A program made the translations under genes and the position numbers. A stretch of 64,000 nucleotides of DNA from assembly GCA_904380375.1 (NCBI GenBank), contig CAJFID010000001.1, positions 62,001 to 126,000 of the forward strand, in the 5' to 3' direction. Below the pieces are notes generated by a model. The model ran no database searches, was not told the DNA's origin, and saw nothing but the letters and a program-made list of their open reading frames with translations. Source of the DNA: Avimonas intestinalis (GTDB taxonomy: Bacteria; Bacillota; Clostridia; Oscillospirales; Acutalibacteraceae). This document shows positions 15,881 to 24,849 of this stretch, piece by piece. Position 1 is the stretch's first letter. Every line of letters begins with the position of its first letter.

Positions 15881-16675
15881 TCAGCCGCCGAGCACCCCCA
15901 TCAGCGCCATCATCCAGAAGCCGAGCAGGAACCCGTAGGTGGCGGCATGTCCATGCTCCGCATGGACGGCCTGCGATTCGGGGATCAGCTCTTCCACGAC
16001 GATGAAGATCATCGCCCCGGCCGCGGCACTGAGCAGCAGGGGCATAATCACCCCGCCCAGGGACGAAAGCAGGGAGGCGAACAGCAGCCCTACCAGGGCG
16101 GCGCCCGGTTCGGCAAAGCTGGCCAGCAGCCCGAGCCGGTGGCATTTCCCCTTGTCCGCGCCGGCCTGGCGGAGGGGGAGGACCACCGCCAGCCCCTCCG
16201 GGAAGTTCTGCAGCGCCAGCCCCAGGCCGAACATCAGCGCGCCCGTCCAGGTCATGGCCTCCTGCCCCATGGCCGCAGCGATCACCACCCCGAGGGCCAG
16301 CCCCTCCGGGATGTTGTGCAGGGCGACCGCCAGCACCAGCAGCATCGGGCGGGAAAGGTGGGAGGGATGCCCCTCCGGCGTGGCCTCGTCGGTGTGCTGG
16401 TGGGGGACCAGCCGGTCCAGCAGCAGCATCCCCGCGCAGCCCAGGAAGAAGCCGGCGCTTACGACCGCCGCCCCCGCCGCATCCGCGCCGATTTCCTCAA
16501 ACGCGGGCAGGATCAGCGACCAGACCGCCGCGGCGATCATCACCCCCGCCGCAAAGCCGAGCAGCCCGCCCTGCCGCCGGGTGGTGCCCAGCCGGAAATG
16601 CACCCCGGCCAGCGAGCCGCCATAGGTTGCCGCCCAGGGAAGGATCATCAAAATGGCGAAAAGCCCCCACTGCAT
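15881..16675 (-). CDS. ZIP-family divalent metal transporter
   Basis: This 264-residue protein has about eight membrane helices and the ZIP metal-site motifs HNIPEGLALG in helix 4 and QNFPEGLAVVLP in helix 5, plus a His-containing loop (PHQHTDEATPEGH) between helices 3 and 4 that probably binds metal. ZIP proteins bring zinc, iron or manganese into the cytoplasm. The start at 16675 follows GAGGAGG by 8 bases. An extended -10 promoter lies upstream at 16750-16758. Metal specificity cannot be read from sequence alone. Confidence 0.9.
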   Translation of the reverse strand: MQWGLFAILMILPWAATYGGSLAGVHFRLGTTRRQGGLLGFAAGVMIAAAVWSLILPAFEEIGADAAGAAVVSAGFFLGCAGMLLLDRLVPHQHTDEATPEGHPSHLSRPMLLVLAVALHNIPEGLALGVVIAAAMGQEAMTWTGALMFGLGLALQNFPEGLAVVLPLRQAGADKGKCHRLGLLASFAEPGAALVGLLFASLLSSLGGVIMPLLLSAAAGAMIFIVVEELIPESQAVHAEHGHAATYGFLLGFWMMALMGVLGG

Positions 16676-16749
16676 AGGACGCTCCTCCTCTCGCCGCCAC
16701 GGCCGTAGGGGGCCGGCCCTCTGGGCGCGGCACGGCGTGCGGTTTTCTT

Positions 16750-16758
16750 ATTATAGCA
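16750..16758 (-). promoter_or_regulatory. Extended -10 promoter of the ZIP gene
   Basis: On the minus strand TGC precedes TATAAT (16750-16755). The -35 region is AT-rich without a good match. Confidence 0.55.
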
Positions 16759-16892
16759 TATTCCGGCCCAAAATATATAGCCTGGCGGGCAGGAATTGCG
16801 CAAGGGGGCAGGGAGCGGGGCGGCGTATGCCAAAGGCGGGGGCCAAAAAGGGAAGGAGACCGAGGCGGCGACACAATTTTTTCAAAAAGCCC

Positions 16893-16921
16893 TTGCATTT
16901 GCCGCGCCGCCGTGGTATACT
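16893..16921 (+). promoter_or_regulatory. rimP: Promoter of the rimP-nusA-infB operon
   Basis: TTGCAT (16893-16898) and TATACT (16916-16921) are separated by 17 bases. Transcription would begin near 16928, giving a leader of about 120 bases. Confidence 0.75.
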
Positions 16922-16947
16922 ATCCATGCTTAATACGTTTATGGTAG

Positions 16948-17035
16948 AAAAGAGTGGGGCGACCCGCTCTTTTGTCTTTGTCCGGCCGGATCCGTTGGGT
17001 CCGGCCCCCTTTGGGGCGCGGCGCGCGGGCAGGAA
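16948..17035 (+). promoter_or_regulatory. rimP leader with terminator-like hairpin
   Basis: AAAGAGTGGG pairs with CCCGCTCTTT (16948-16973) and is followed by TGTCTTTG. A second stem forms from GGCCGGATCC and GGTCCGGCC near 16983-17005. As I recall, a GAGTGGG hairpin before rimP is common in Clostridia. It may act as an attenuator or antitermination point at the start of the nusA operon; that role is inference. Confidence 0.5.
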
Positions 17036-17046
17036 AGGACGGCGGT

Positions 17047-17601
17047 ATGGCAAAGGGTGCAAGGGCGCAGGGCGGCCCCGGGCGGGCCGGGCAGGGAAAG
17101 GGCAATACGGCGGCGGTGTGTTACCGCCTGGCGCAGCCGGTGGCGCAGGAGCTGGGGCTGGCCCTTTGGGATGTCCGCTTCGTCAAGGAAGGCGCGACCT
17201 GGTTCCTGCGGATTTTCATTGACCGGGAGGACGGCGACGTGTCGATGGACGACTGCGTGGCGATGTCCCGGCGGATGGATAAGGTTTTGGACGAGGCGGA
17301 CCCCATCCCCCAGTCTTACTGCCTTGAGGTCAGCTCCCCCGGCGTGGAGCGGGAGCTGACCCGGCCGGAGCATTTTTCGCTGTGCGAGGGATGGCCGGTG
17401 GTCGTCCGGCTGATCCGCCCGCTCCCGGACGGCGCGCGGGAGGTCGCGGGCATCCTGTCCGGCTGCGCGGACGGCGCCATACACATCACCACGGAGGACG
17501 GCGCGGACCGGTCCTTTTCAAAAAAGGAGATTTCGTCCGTCCGCCTGATGGACGACGAGCTCTGGGATGACGATAACGGAGGAGAAACGGAAAATGAGTA
17601 A
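17047..17601 (+). CDS. rimP: Ribosome maturation factor RimP
   Basis: This 184-residue protein matches RimP (YlxS): a first domain with LGLALWDVRFVKEGATWFLRIFID, the conserved MSRRMDKVLDEADPIPQSYCLEVSSPGVERELT segment, and a C-terminal SH3-like domain ending in an acidic tail. RimP is needed for maturation of the 30S subunit. The start at 17047 is supported by AGGAAAGGACGG; an upstream in-frame ATG at 16954 lies inside the leader hairpin. It overlaps nusA by 8 bases, the usual arrangement in Firmicutes. Confidence 0.93.
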   Translation: MAKGARAQGGPGRAGQGKGNTAAVCYRLAQPVAQELGLALWDVRFVKEGATWFLRIFIDREDGDVSMDDCVAMSRRMDKVLDEADPIPQSYCLEVSSPGVERELTRPEHFSLCEGWPVVVRLIRPLPDGAREVAGILSGCADGAIHITTEDGADRSFSKKEISSVRLMDDELWDDDNGGETENE

Positions 17602-18682
17602 CGCAAACGCCGAATTTTTTGAAGCCCTGAAGCTGCTCGAAAAGGAAAAGGGGATCCCGGGCGACTACCTGCTGGAGAAGATCCGCGCCGCGATCATCAT
17701 CGCGGTTAAGCGGGATTTCGGCGGCAAGGAAAATATCGCGGTCATTATGGATCCCGCCACCAACGAATTCGATGTCTCCCTGCGCAAGACGGTGGTGGAC
17801 GAGGTGGAGGATCCCGACGAGCAGATGACGATTGACGAGGCCCACCGCTATAATAAAAAGGCGGTGGTGGGCGACGTGGTGGTCATCCCGCTGGAGACCA
17901 AGCAGTTCGGCCGCATCGCGGCCCAGACGGCCAAGCACGTTATCCGGCAGGGCATCCGGGAAGCGGAGCGCGGCCAGCAGATGCAGGAATTCCAGCGCCG
18001 CAACCAGGAGCTGGTGACCGCGGTAGTGACCCGCGTGGACGCCAAGACCGGCGCGGCGACCGTCGAAATCGGCAAGGCGGAGGCGGTGCTGCCCGTCACC
18101 GAGCAGATCAGCGGCGAGCAGCTCCACGAGGGCGACCGCATCAAGGTCTTCGTCGTTGATGTCCGCGAAGGGGACAAAGGCCCCCGCGCGCTGATTTCCC
18201 GCACCCATCCCGGCCTGGTCAAGCGGCTGTTTGAGATGGAGGTCCCTGAAATCTTCAACGGCGTGGTCGAGATCAAGGCGGTTTCCCGCGAAGCCGGCTC
18301 CCGCACCAAGCTGGCGGTGCTCAGCCACGATGAGAACGTCGACGCGGTCGGCGCCTGCATCGGCCCGCGCGGCGCCCGCGTCGCCGGGATTGTCGAGGAG
18401 CTCGGGGGCGAGAAGATCGACATTATTGAATACAGCGACAAGCCCGAGGAGTTCATCGCCGCCGCCCTGGCTCCCGCCAAGGTGGTCAGCGTGGACCTTG
18501 ATCCCGACGGCGCGCATGCCTGCCGGGTGAGCGTGCCGGACGCACAGCTTTCCCTGGCCATCGGCAACAAGGGGCAGAACGCCCGGCTGGCCGCCAAGCT
18601 GACCGGCTGGAAGATCGACATCCGCCCGGAAAGCGGCTTCTACGGCGAGGACGAGCCGGAAGAACCGGACGCGCAGGAATAA
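17594..18682 (+). CDS. nusA: Transcription termination/antitermination factor NusA
   Basis: The 362-residue protein has the NusA layout: an RNA polymerase-binding N-domain (about 1-125), an S1 domain (about 135-200, ATVEIGKAEAVLPVTEQ), then KH1 and KH2 with CIGPRGARVAGIVEELGGEKIDII and LAIGNKGQNARLAAKLTGWKIDI. It lacks the C-terminal acidic repeats of enterobacterial NusA, as is normal in Firmicutes. It binds elongating RNA polymerase and modulates pausing and termination. ATG at 17594 lies inside the end of rimP, with GGAGGAG just upstream. Confidence 0.95.
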   Translation: MSNANAEFFEALKLLEKEKGIPGDYLLEKIRAAIIIAVKRDFGGKENIAVIMDPATNEFDVSLRKTVVDEVEDPDEQMTIDEAHRYNKKAVVGDVVVIPLETKQFGRIAAQTAKHVIRQGIREAERGQQMQEFQRRNQELVTAVVTRVDAKTGAATVEIGKAEAVLPVTEQISGEQLHEGDRIKVFVVDVREGDKGPRALISRTHPGLVKRLFEMEVPEIFNGVVEIKAVSREAGSRTKLAVLSHDENVDAVGACIGPRGARVAGIVEELGGEKIDIIEYSDKPEEFIAAALAPAKVVSVDLDPDGAHACRVSVPDAQLSLAIGNKGQNARLAAKLTGWKIDIRPESGFYGEDEPEEPDAQE

Positions 18683-18836
18683 AGGGGCCGCAAGCTTTAG
18701 GGGAACGGCAGCCCCAGGAAAAATCCGCCGGAAGCCGTTTTTATGCCGGGGAAAGCCGGCATGGCGGCGGCCGGAGTTTATCGATATATTTGGCAGGAAC
18801 GCAGAACCCAATACGAGGCAGAACCAGAGGGAAGGG

Positions 18837-19121
18837 ATGAGGACGATGGCGCGGGTGAAAAAGGTACCCCTGCGTATGTGTACGGGCTGCGGCGAGATGA
18901 AGCCCAAGAAGGAGCTGGTCCGGGTGGTGAAAAGCCCGCAGGGCGAGATATCGCTGGACATGACCGGCCGCAAGCCGGGCCGCGGCGCGTATGTCTGCCC
19001 GGACCCCGCCTGCCTGAAGTCCGCCCGGAAAGCGAGACGGCTGGAAAAAGCCTTTTCCTGCCCGATTCCCGCCGAGGTGTACGACCGGATGGAGGAGGAA
19101 TTGCTGGCCAATGAAAAATGA
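18837..19121 (+). CDS. ylxR: YlxR family RNA-binding protein
   Basis: This 94-residue basic protein has the YlxR (DUF448) signature RMCTGCGEMKPKKELVRVV followed by GRGAYVCPDPACLKSA. In Bacillus the family is a nucleoid- or RNase P-associated regulator; I cannot tell which role applies here. The chosen ATG at 18837 is preceded by GAGGGAAGGG; a second ATG at 18846 fits family length equally well. It lies between nusA and ylxQ, as in most Firmicutes, after a 154-base spacer with a small hairpin at 18743-18762. Confidence 0.9.
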   Translation: MRTMARVKKVPLRMCTGCGEMKPKKELVRVVKSPQGEISLDMTGRKPGRGAYVCPDPACLKSARKARRLEKAFSCPIPAEVYDRMEEELLANEK

Positions 19122-19506
19122 ACGCGCCCCGGCGGCATCCCTTGACCCGGCCGGGCGTATCGCCGGGCTGCTGGGGATGGCGCGCCGCGCCGGGAAGCTG
19201 ACGGCCGGCTTTGACGCCGTGTCCGCCCTGATCGGCCGGGGCAAGGCCGCTGCGGTGATGACCGCCGCGGACCTGTCGGAAAAAACCAATAAGGAACTGC
19301 GCTTTGCCGCGCAGGACCGTCCGGGCCTGTTCCTCCCCCTGCCCTTGAGCAAGGAGGAGATCGGCGCGGCGCTGGGGCTTAAGAAGCCGGTTGGCGTGCT
19401 CGCGCTGGAGGACGAGGGGTTTGCGGCGTCCCTGCGCAAGCTTGCGGGGCAGGAGGACGGCCCCTGTCAGGGATGGACGAGCAGAAAGGATGATCGTAGG
19501 TTATGA
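19111..19506 (+). CDS. ylxQ: L7Ae-family RNA-binding protein YlxQ
   Basis: The 131-residue protein matches the L7Ae/L30e/S12e family: IAGLLGMARRAGKLTAGFDAV, ALIGRGKAAAVMTAADLSEKT and the C-terminal KKPVGVLALEDEGFA. Such proteins bind kink-turn RNA; YlxQ is thought to act in ribosome assembly. It overlaps ylxR by 11 bases and infB by 4 bases. The C-terminal 20 residues are charged and not conserved in the family. Confidence 0.88.
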   Translation: MKNERAPAASLDPAGRIAGLLGMARRAGKLTAGFDAVSALIGRGKAAAVMTAADLSEKTNKELRFAAQDRPGLFLPLPLSKEEIGAALGLKKPVGVLALEDEGFAASLRKLAGQEDGPCQGWTSRKDDRRL

Positions 19507-21878
19507 TGATTAAATACCGCGTCAGCGAGGTCGCCAAGGACTTCGGCAAGCCCACCAAGGAGGTCATCAACCTCCTTGCGGAGTTTGGGGGCGCCCCGAA
19601 GAAGAGCATGACCGCGCTGGAGGAAAACGAGCTGGATCTCGTATTCGAACGCTTTACCCAGGAAAGCCAGGTCGAGAATTTCGACGAGTATTTTGCGATC
19701 GGCGAGCGGGCCCGCGCACAGGAAAAGCAGCGCAGGGCGGAGCAGGAAGCGGCCGCTCAGCAGGCGGCTGCCGCCGCGGCAAAGGAGAAGGCGCCCGCTC
19801 CCGTACAGGCGGGCAAGGCTCCGGCGCCCGCGCAGGGCGCCCCGGCCGGTGGGCAAAAGGCCAAGCAGCCCGCCCAGCAGCCGGTGCATCCCAAGCGCCC
19901 GGCGGAGCGCCGGACGGTCGATACCCGCACCCCCCAGGCCAACGTGGGTAACAAATACGATGAGAAATTCGACGTGCTGGCCCAGACCTCCAACCGGGTG
20001 AGGGGGGACGGCGGCGCCGTCAAGAAGCAGAAGCTCAACCAGCGCTCCCAGCAGTACCGGAAGCCGCACGGCCGCCGGGAGACCGAGGCGGAGCGGCTAC
20101 GCCGCATCGCGCAGGAGCGCAAGAGCAAGCCGATCACCATCACGGTGGGGGACACCATCACGGTGGGCGAGCTGGCTTCCCGCCTGAAGGCGACGGCGGC
20201 GGAGGTCATCAAGAAGCTGATGGGCCTCGGCGTGATGGCGACCGTCAACCAGGAGATCGATTTTGACACTGCGTACTTGGTAGCGACCGAGTTCCACGCC
20301 AAGGTGGAGCGGGAGGTCGTGGTCACCATTGAGGAGCGGATCATTGACGACAGCGAGGACACCGACCAGAACCTCAAGCCCCGCGACCCGGTCGTGGTGG
20401 TCATGGGCCACGTCGACCACGGCAAGACCTCGATCCTCGACGCGATCCGCCGCACCAACGTGACCGCCGGGGAGGCCGGCGGCATCACCCAGCACATCGG
20501 CGCCTACCGGGTGAATGTGGACGGGCAGTCGATTACCTTCCTGGATACCCCCGGCCACGCAGCGTTTACCTCAATGCGCGCCCGCGGCGCCCAGGTCACC
20601 GATATCGCGATCCTGGTGGTCGCGGCGGACGACGGCGTAATGCCCCAGACGGTCGAAGCGATCAACCACGCCAAGGCCGCCGGGGTGTCGATCATCGTGG
20701 CGATTAACAAAATGGATAAGCCGGACGCCAACCCCGACCGGGTGATGCAGCAGCTCACCGAATACGAGCTGGTGCCTGAGGAATGGGGCGGCGACGTGAT
20801 CTGCGTGCCGGTGTCGGCGCATACGGGCGAGGGGCTGGATAAGCTGCTGGAAACCGTGCTGCTGGTGGCCGAGATGAAGGAGCTCAAGGCCAACCCCGAC
20901 CGGCCGGCCAAGGGCACGGTGATTGAGGCCCGGCTTGATAAGGGCCGCGGCCCGATCGCGACCGTGCTGGTGCAGAACGGCACCCTGCGCACCGGGGACG
21001 TCCTGGTGGCGGGGATGTCAGTGGGCCGCGTGCGCGCCATGGCCGACGAAAACGGCCGCCGGCTGACCGAGGCGGGGCCCTCCGTGCCGGTGGAAATCAT
21101 GGGCCTGGACGAGGTGCCCGCTTCGGGCGACGTCTTCAACGCCGTGTCGGATGAGCGGCTCGCCCGCGAGCTGGTGGAGCAGCGCAAGACCGCCGCCAAG
21201 GAGGAGCAGTTCAGCCAGTACCAGAAGGTGACGCTCGACAACCTCTTTGACCAGATGCAGCAGGGCGAGATGAAGGAGCTGGACATCATCGTCAAGGCCG
21301 ACGTACAGGGTTCGGTCGAGGCAGTCCGCCAGTCGCTGGAGAAGCTTTCAAACGACGAGGTCCGCGTCCGGGTCATCCACGGCGCGGTCGGCGCGGTGAG
21401 CGAAAGCGACGTGATGCTGGCCGACGCGTCCAACGCGATTATCGTCGGCTTCAACGTCCGGCCGGAGCCGCTGGCCCAGGCCGCGGCGGAGGCCAAGAAC
21501 GTGGAGATGCGGCTCTACCGCATTATTTACGACTGCATTGAAGAAATCGAAGCCGCTATGAAGGGGATGCTCGCGCCCAAGACCCGCGAGGTGCTCCACG
21601 GCCGGGTGGAGGTCCGCCAGGTGTACCGCATTTCCGGCGTCGGCGCGGTGGCCGGCTGCTATGTGCTTGACGGCAAGATCCTGCGCGGCGACCTGATCCG
21701 GGTGGTGCGGGACGGCATCATCATTGCGGACGACAAGATGGCTTCCCTCAAGCGATTCAAGGATGATGTCAAGGAGGTCGCCCAGGGATACGAATGCGGC
21801 ATCGGGCTGGAAAAATTCAACGATGTGCGCGAGGGCGACATCTACGAGGCGTATATCATTGAGGAATACCGCGACTGA
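19503..21878 (+). CDS. infB: Translation initiation factor IF-2
   Basis: This 791-residue protein begins with an IF2 N-domain (about 1-55), then an Ala/Pro/Gln/Lys-rich linker (about 65-215), a second IF2 N-type domain (218-265), and the GTPase core with G1 GHVDHGKTS at 302-310, DTPGHAAF and NKMDKPDANP. The C-terminal domains that bind fMet-tRNA end with KRFKDDVKEVAQGYECGIGLE. It places initiator tRNA on the 30S subunit. The tandem ATGATG at 19503 overlaps the ylxQ stop, with AAAGGATGATCG upstream. Confidence 0.97.
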   Translation: MMIKYRVSEVAKDFGKPTKEVINLLAEFGGAPKKSMTALEENELDLVFERFTQESQVENFDEYFAIGERARAQEKQRRAEQEAAAQQAAAAAAKEKAPAPVQAGKAPAPAQGAPAGGQKAKQPAQQPVHPKRPAERRTVDTRTPQANVGNKYDEKFDVLAQTSNRVRGDGGAVKKQKLNQRSQQYRKPHGRRETEAERLRRIAQERKSKPITITVGDTITVGELASRLKATAAEVIKKLMGLGVMATVNQEIDFDTAYLVATEFHAKVEREVVVTIEERIIDDSEDTDQNLKPRDPVVVVMGHVDHGKTSILDAIRRTNVTAGEAGGITQHIGAYRVNVDGQSITFLDTPGHAAFTSMRARGAQVTDIAILVVAADDGVMPQTVEAINHAKAAGVSIIVAINKMDKPDANPDRVMQQLTEYELVPEEWGGDVICVPVSAHTGEGLDKLLETVLLVAEMKELKANPDRPAKGTVIEARLDKGRGPIATVLVQNGTLRTGDVLVAGMSVGRVRAMADENGRRLTEAGPSVPVEIMGLDEVPASGDVFNAVSDERLARELVEQRKTAAKEEQFSQYQKVTLDNLFDQMQQGEMKELDIIVKADVQGSVEAVRQSLEKLSNDEVRVRVIHGAVGAVSESDVMLADASNAIIVGFNVRPEPLAQAAAEAKNVEMRLYRIIYDCIEEIEAAMKGMLAPKTREVLHGRVEVRQVYRISGVGAVAGCYVLDGKILRGDLIRVVRDGIIIADDKMASLKRFKDDVKEVAQGYECGIGLEKFNDVREGDIYEAYIIEEYRD

Positions 21879-21908
21879 CAGGACGCAGTAGGCCCTGCCC
21901 GGCGGTGG

Positions 21909-21960
21909 GAAACAGCGGGCTTTGAGGCGGGCTCCACCGTTTCACGGCGCGCTGTTTTTT
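21909..21960 (+). terminator. Possible partial terminator after infB
   Basis: AAACAGCG near 21910 can pair with CGCTGTTTTTT ending near 21960 around an inner GC-rich hairpin. rbfA follows 120 bases on with no clear promoter, so this may be a partial terminator. Confidence 0.45.
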
Positions 21961-22079
21961 ACGGCGGGGAAACGGGCATCCTACCCGAGGGGGGCGCCTC
22001 CAGGGAAGCGGCTTGGGCCGGGAACGGCCCGGTGCCTGTGCTGCGCCCGCATTTGAATGGGAAAGGCAGGGGGAACCCG

Positions 22080-22472
22080 ATGGCAAGTTTTCGTATTGAC
22101 CGCACCAATGAGGATATCCTGCGGGAGCTGACCGCGATCCTTCGCACGGTAAAGGACCCGCGGGTCACCGCCGCGATGCTCAGCATCGTGCGGGTGGAGG
22201 TGACCAGCGACCTGTCCTACGCCAAGGTATATGTCAGCGCCATGGAGGGCATGGACGCTGCGAAAAACGCGGCCAAGGGCCTGGCCAGCGCGCAGGGGTA
22301 TATCCGGCATGCGCTGGGTGGCGCGCTGCACCTGCGGCATGTGCCGGAGCTGCGCTTCATCCCCGACGACTCGATTGCCTACAGCGCCGGCATCGCCAAG
22401 ACGCTGGGCGACCTTGAGCGTGCGGAAAAAGAGCGCGGCCGGCAGGCGGAGGAGGCGGGGACCGATGAGTGA
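22080..22472 (+). CDS. rbfA: 30S ribosome-binding factor RbfA
   Basis: The 130-residue protein has RbfA features: RTNEDILRELTAILRTVKDPRV near the start and the KH-like DLSYAKVYVSAM and ELRFIPDDSI segments. It binds the 30S subunit and helps process the 16S rRNA 5' end. The start at 22080 is preceded by AGGGGGAA; an in-frame ATG at 22032 lacks a site. It overlaps the DHH phosphoesterase gene by 8 bases. Confidence 0.93.
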   Translation: MASFRIDRTNEDILRELTAILRTVKDPRVTAAMLSIVRVEVTSDLSYAKVYVSAMEGMDAAKNAAKGLASAQGYIRHALGGALHLRHVPELRFIPDDSIAYSAGIAKTLGDLERAEKERGRQAEEAGTDE

Positions 22473-23421
22473 GCCGATTGCCGCCGCCGCAGCGGCCTCC
22501 CGTCTGGAGGAGGCGGACCGCATCCTGATCCTGACCCACCAATATCCCGACGGGGACACGCTGGGCTCGGGCTTCGCCCTCTGCCGGGCGCTGCAGAAGC
22601 TGGGCAAGGCCGTACGGGTGGAGTGCGCGGACGAAATCCCGGAAAAGTACGGGTATTTGTACGAGGGGCTTGCCTCCCCGGCCTTTGAGCCGGCGCTTGT
22701 CTGCGCGGTCGACGTGGCGGACGAGAAGCTGCTCGGCGGGCTGGAGCCGGTGTACGGCGGCCGGATCGCGCTGTGCATTGACCACCACGGCTCCAACACC
22801 GGGTACGCGGCCGAGCTGCTGCTGCGGGCGGACTACGCGGCGACCGCCATGCTGGTGCGGGAGGTCATCGCCGCCCTGGGGGTGACGCCGGACCAGGGGA
22901 TCGCGGACTGCGTGTATACCGGCATCGCGACCGACACCGGCTGCTTCAAATATTCCAATACCACCGCCTACGCCCTGCGGATGGCGGCTGAAATGCTGGA
23001 CTTCGGCGCCAACAGCGAGATGATCAACCGCACGATGTTTGACATCAAGAGCCGGGCGCGGGTGGAGCTGGAACGGCAGGCGCTGGACCGGATGCGCTTT
23101 TATTTGAACGACCGCTGCGCGGTCATGCTGGTTACCAACGCCATGGTCGCCCGCAGCGGCGCGGGGGAAAACGATATGGAGGGCCTGGCCCCCATCCCCC
23201 GCCAGATTGAAGGGGTCTGGGTGGGCGTCACCCTGCGGGAGAAGCCGGACGGCTCCTTTAAGGTGAGCGTGCGCACCGGCAATCACGCCGACGCCTCCGC
23301 GATTTGCAGCCGGCTGGGCGGCGGCGGCCATCTGCGCGCCGCGGGCTGCACCCTCCCCGGCCCGGCGGAGCAGGCGGTGGAAACCATTGTGGACGTGGTA
23401 CGCGCGGTGCTGGGCGCTTAA
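22465..23421 (+). CDS. nrnA: DHH-family phosphoesterase (NrnA-like)
   Basis: The 318-residue protein has DHH and DHHA1 domains. Motif I is HQYPDGDTLGSG, motif II CAVDVAD, motif III IDHHGSN and the C-terminal glycine-rich motif LGGGGHLRAAG. NrnA enzymes hydrolyse short RNA oligonucleotides and 3'-phosphoadenosine-5'-phosphate, and some act on cyclic dinucleotide breakdown products. Its place between rbfA and truB is conserved in Firmicutes, supporting the nanoRNase assignment over the membrane-bound GdpP type, which would have helices and a GGDEF-like domain absent here. Confidence 0.88.
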   Translation: MSEPIAAAAAASRLEEADRILILTHQYPDGDTLGSGFALCRALQKLGKAVRVECADEIPEKYGYLYEGLASPAFEPALVCAVDVADEKLLGGLEPVYGGRIALCIDHHGSNTGYAAELLLRADYAATAMLVREVIAALGVTPDQGIADCVYTGIATDTGCFKYSNTTAYALRMAAEMLDFGANSEMINRTMFDIKSRARVELERQALDRMRFYLNDRCAVMLVTNAMVARSGAGENDMEGLAPIPRQIEGVWVGVTLREKPDGSFKVSVRTGNHADASAICSRLGGGGHLRAAGCTLPGPAEQAVETIVDVVRAVLGA

Positions 23422-23713
23422 AAAGGGCGGCCCTTCCGCACGCCCCCGGCGGAGGCACTTCGGGCTCTGTGGGCTGGGTGCGCCAATTGCCGCGGCCGCA
23501 TCCCTCCGGAGCCTGCATAGGCGTCCGGCTTTGCTGGCAAACGGCGTGTTCCCCGTGTTCTGGCCGGCCTCCGACGCTGGGCAAGGCGGGGCGGGTAGGT
23601 AGCCCAAAGCAGGCAAAGGAAGGCATGGAAAGAACAAGAAACCGTCCGGAAGCCGGAAAAAGGCAAGCGGGACGGGCGATGGGGATTCTAAGCAGAAAGG
23701 GGGCGCAGGCCCG

Positions 23714-24595
23714 ATGGACGGCATTTTATGCCTGGATAAGCCGCAGGAGATGACCTCCTTTTCCTGCTGTGCGGTTTTCCGCCGGCTTTTGGGGGTGAAA
23801 AAGATCGGGCACGCCGGCACCCTTGACCCGATGGCGACGGGGGTGCTCCCCCTTTTGGTGGGCAGGGCGACCCGCGCGCTGGAGCTGCTTCCCGACCACA
23901 ATAAACGGTACACCGCCGTCCTGCGCTTCGGCTTTGTCAGCGATACGCAGGATGTATGGGGCGCGGTGACCCCGACTGGAGGCGCGCCCCCCTCCCGGTG
24001 CGCGGTGGAGGAGGCCCTGACGGCTTTCCGGGGGGAGATCCTCCAGGTGCCGCCCATGATGTCCGCCCTGAAAAAGGACGGCGTGCGGCTGTACGACTTG
24101 GCGCGCCAGGGCGTGGAGGTCGAGCGGGAGGCCCGCCCGGTCACGATCCACAGTCTGTCCCTCCTCGGCTATGACGAAGCCGCCGGGGAGCTGACGCTGG
24201 ACTGCGCCTGCTCCAAGGGGACGTACATCCGCACCCTGTGCGCCGACCTCGGCGAGGCCCTGGGCTGCGGGGCGGTGATGACCGCCCTGCGGCGGACCAT
24301 GGCCGCCGGGTATTCGCTGGAGCAATGCGTCACGCTTGACCAGGCCCGCGCCTTGGCGGCGGAGGGAAGCCTGCCCGGCCGGCTGATGCCGGTGGACAGC
24401 GCCTTTTCCGCCTGCGGGGCGGTGACGGTGTCCCCGGCCCAGGCCGCCCGCTTCCGCAACGGTGGGGCGCTGGCGCTGGACCGCCTGCCGAGAAAGGCGG
24501 CCGGCCTGACCCGGGTTTATGCACCGGACGGCGCCTTCCTAGGGTTGGGGCGGCCCTCCGAAGGGGAACTGAAAATCACCCGACTGTTTGTTTGA
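23714..24595 (+). CDS. truB: tRNA pseudouridine(55) synthase TruB
   Basis: This 293-residue protein is a typical TruB. The catalytic aspartate is D38 in HAGTLDPMATGVLP, and the KRYTAVLRFGFVSDTQD, GEILQVPPMMSALKKDGVRLYDLARQG and CSKGTYIRTLCADLG segments are all present. It makes pseudouridine 55 in the T-loop of tRNAs. The 292 bases upstream hold no gene or clear promoter. An aviRa-like gene stands between it and ribF, which usually follow each other directly. Confidence 0.95.
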   Translation: MDGILCLDKPQEMTSFSCCAVFRRLLGVKKIGHAGTLDPMATGVLPLLVGRATRALELLPDHNKRYTAVLRFGFVSDTQDVWGAVTPTGGAPPSRCAVEEALTAFRGEILQVPPMMSALKKDGVRLYDLARQGVEVEREARPVTIHSLSLLGYDEAAGELTLDCACSKGTYIRTLCADLGEALGCGAVMTALRRTMAAGYSLEQCVTLDQARALAAEGSLPGRLMPVDSAFSACGAVTVSPAQAARFRNGGALALDRLPRKAAGLTRVYAPDGAFLGLGRPSEGELKITRLFV

Positions 24596-24849
24596 AGGCC
24601 ACAGGGGGCGCTGGACGGCCCTGGAATGGAAGCGACGGCTCTCCGGGCCCCGCCGCGCGGTGGGGATAGCCCTAAGGGAAGGAAGCGCCGGAAGGGTATC
24701 CTCGCCCAGCCCCGGAAAAACGCCGGGCAGCGAGGCTTTGCCGCTTGGCTCGCCTGCCCTTGGGATGGGGAAGCTGCGCCGTCCTGCCTTGGGACAAGCC
24801 CTTTTCACGGCGGAAGCCAGGCGGGAAGGACGAAAGGAAACGATAGCCC

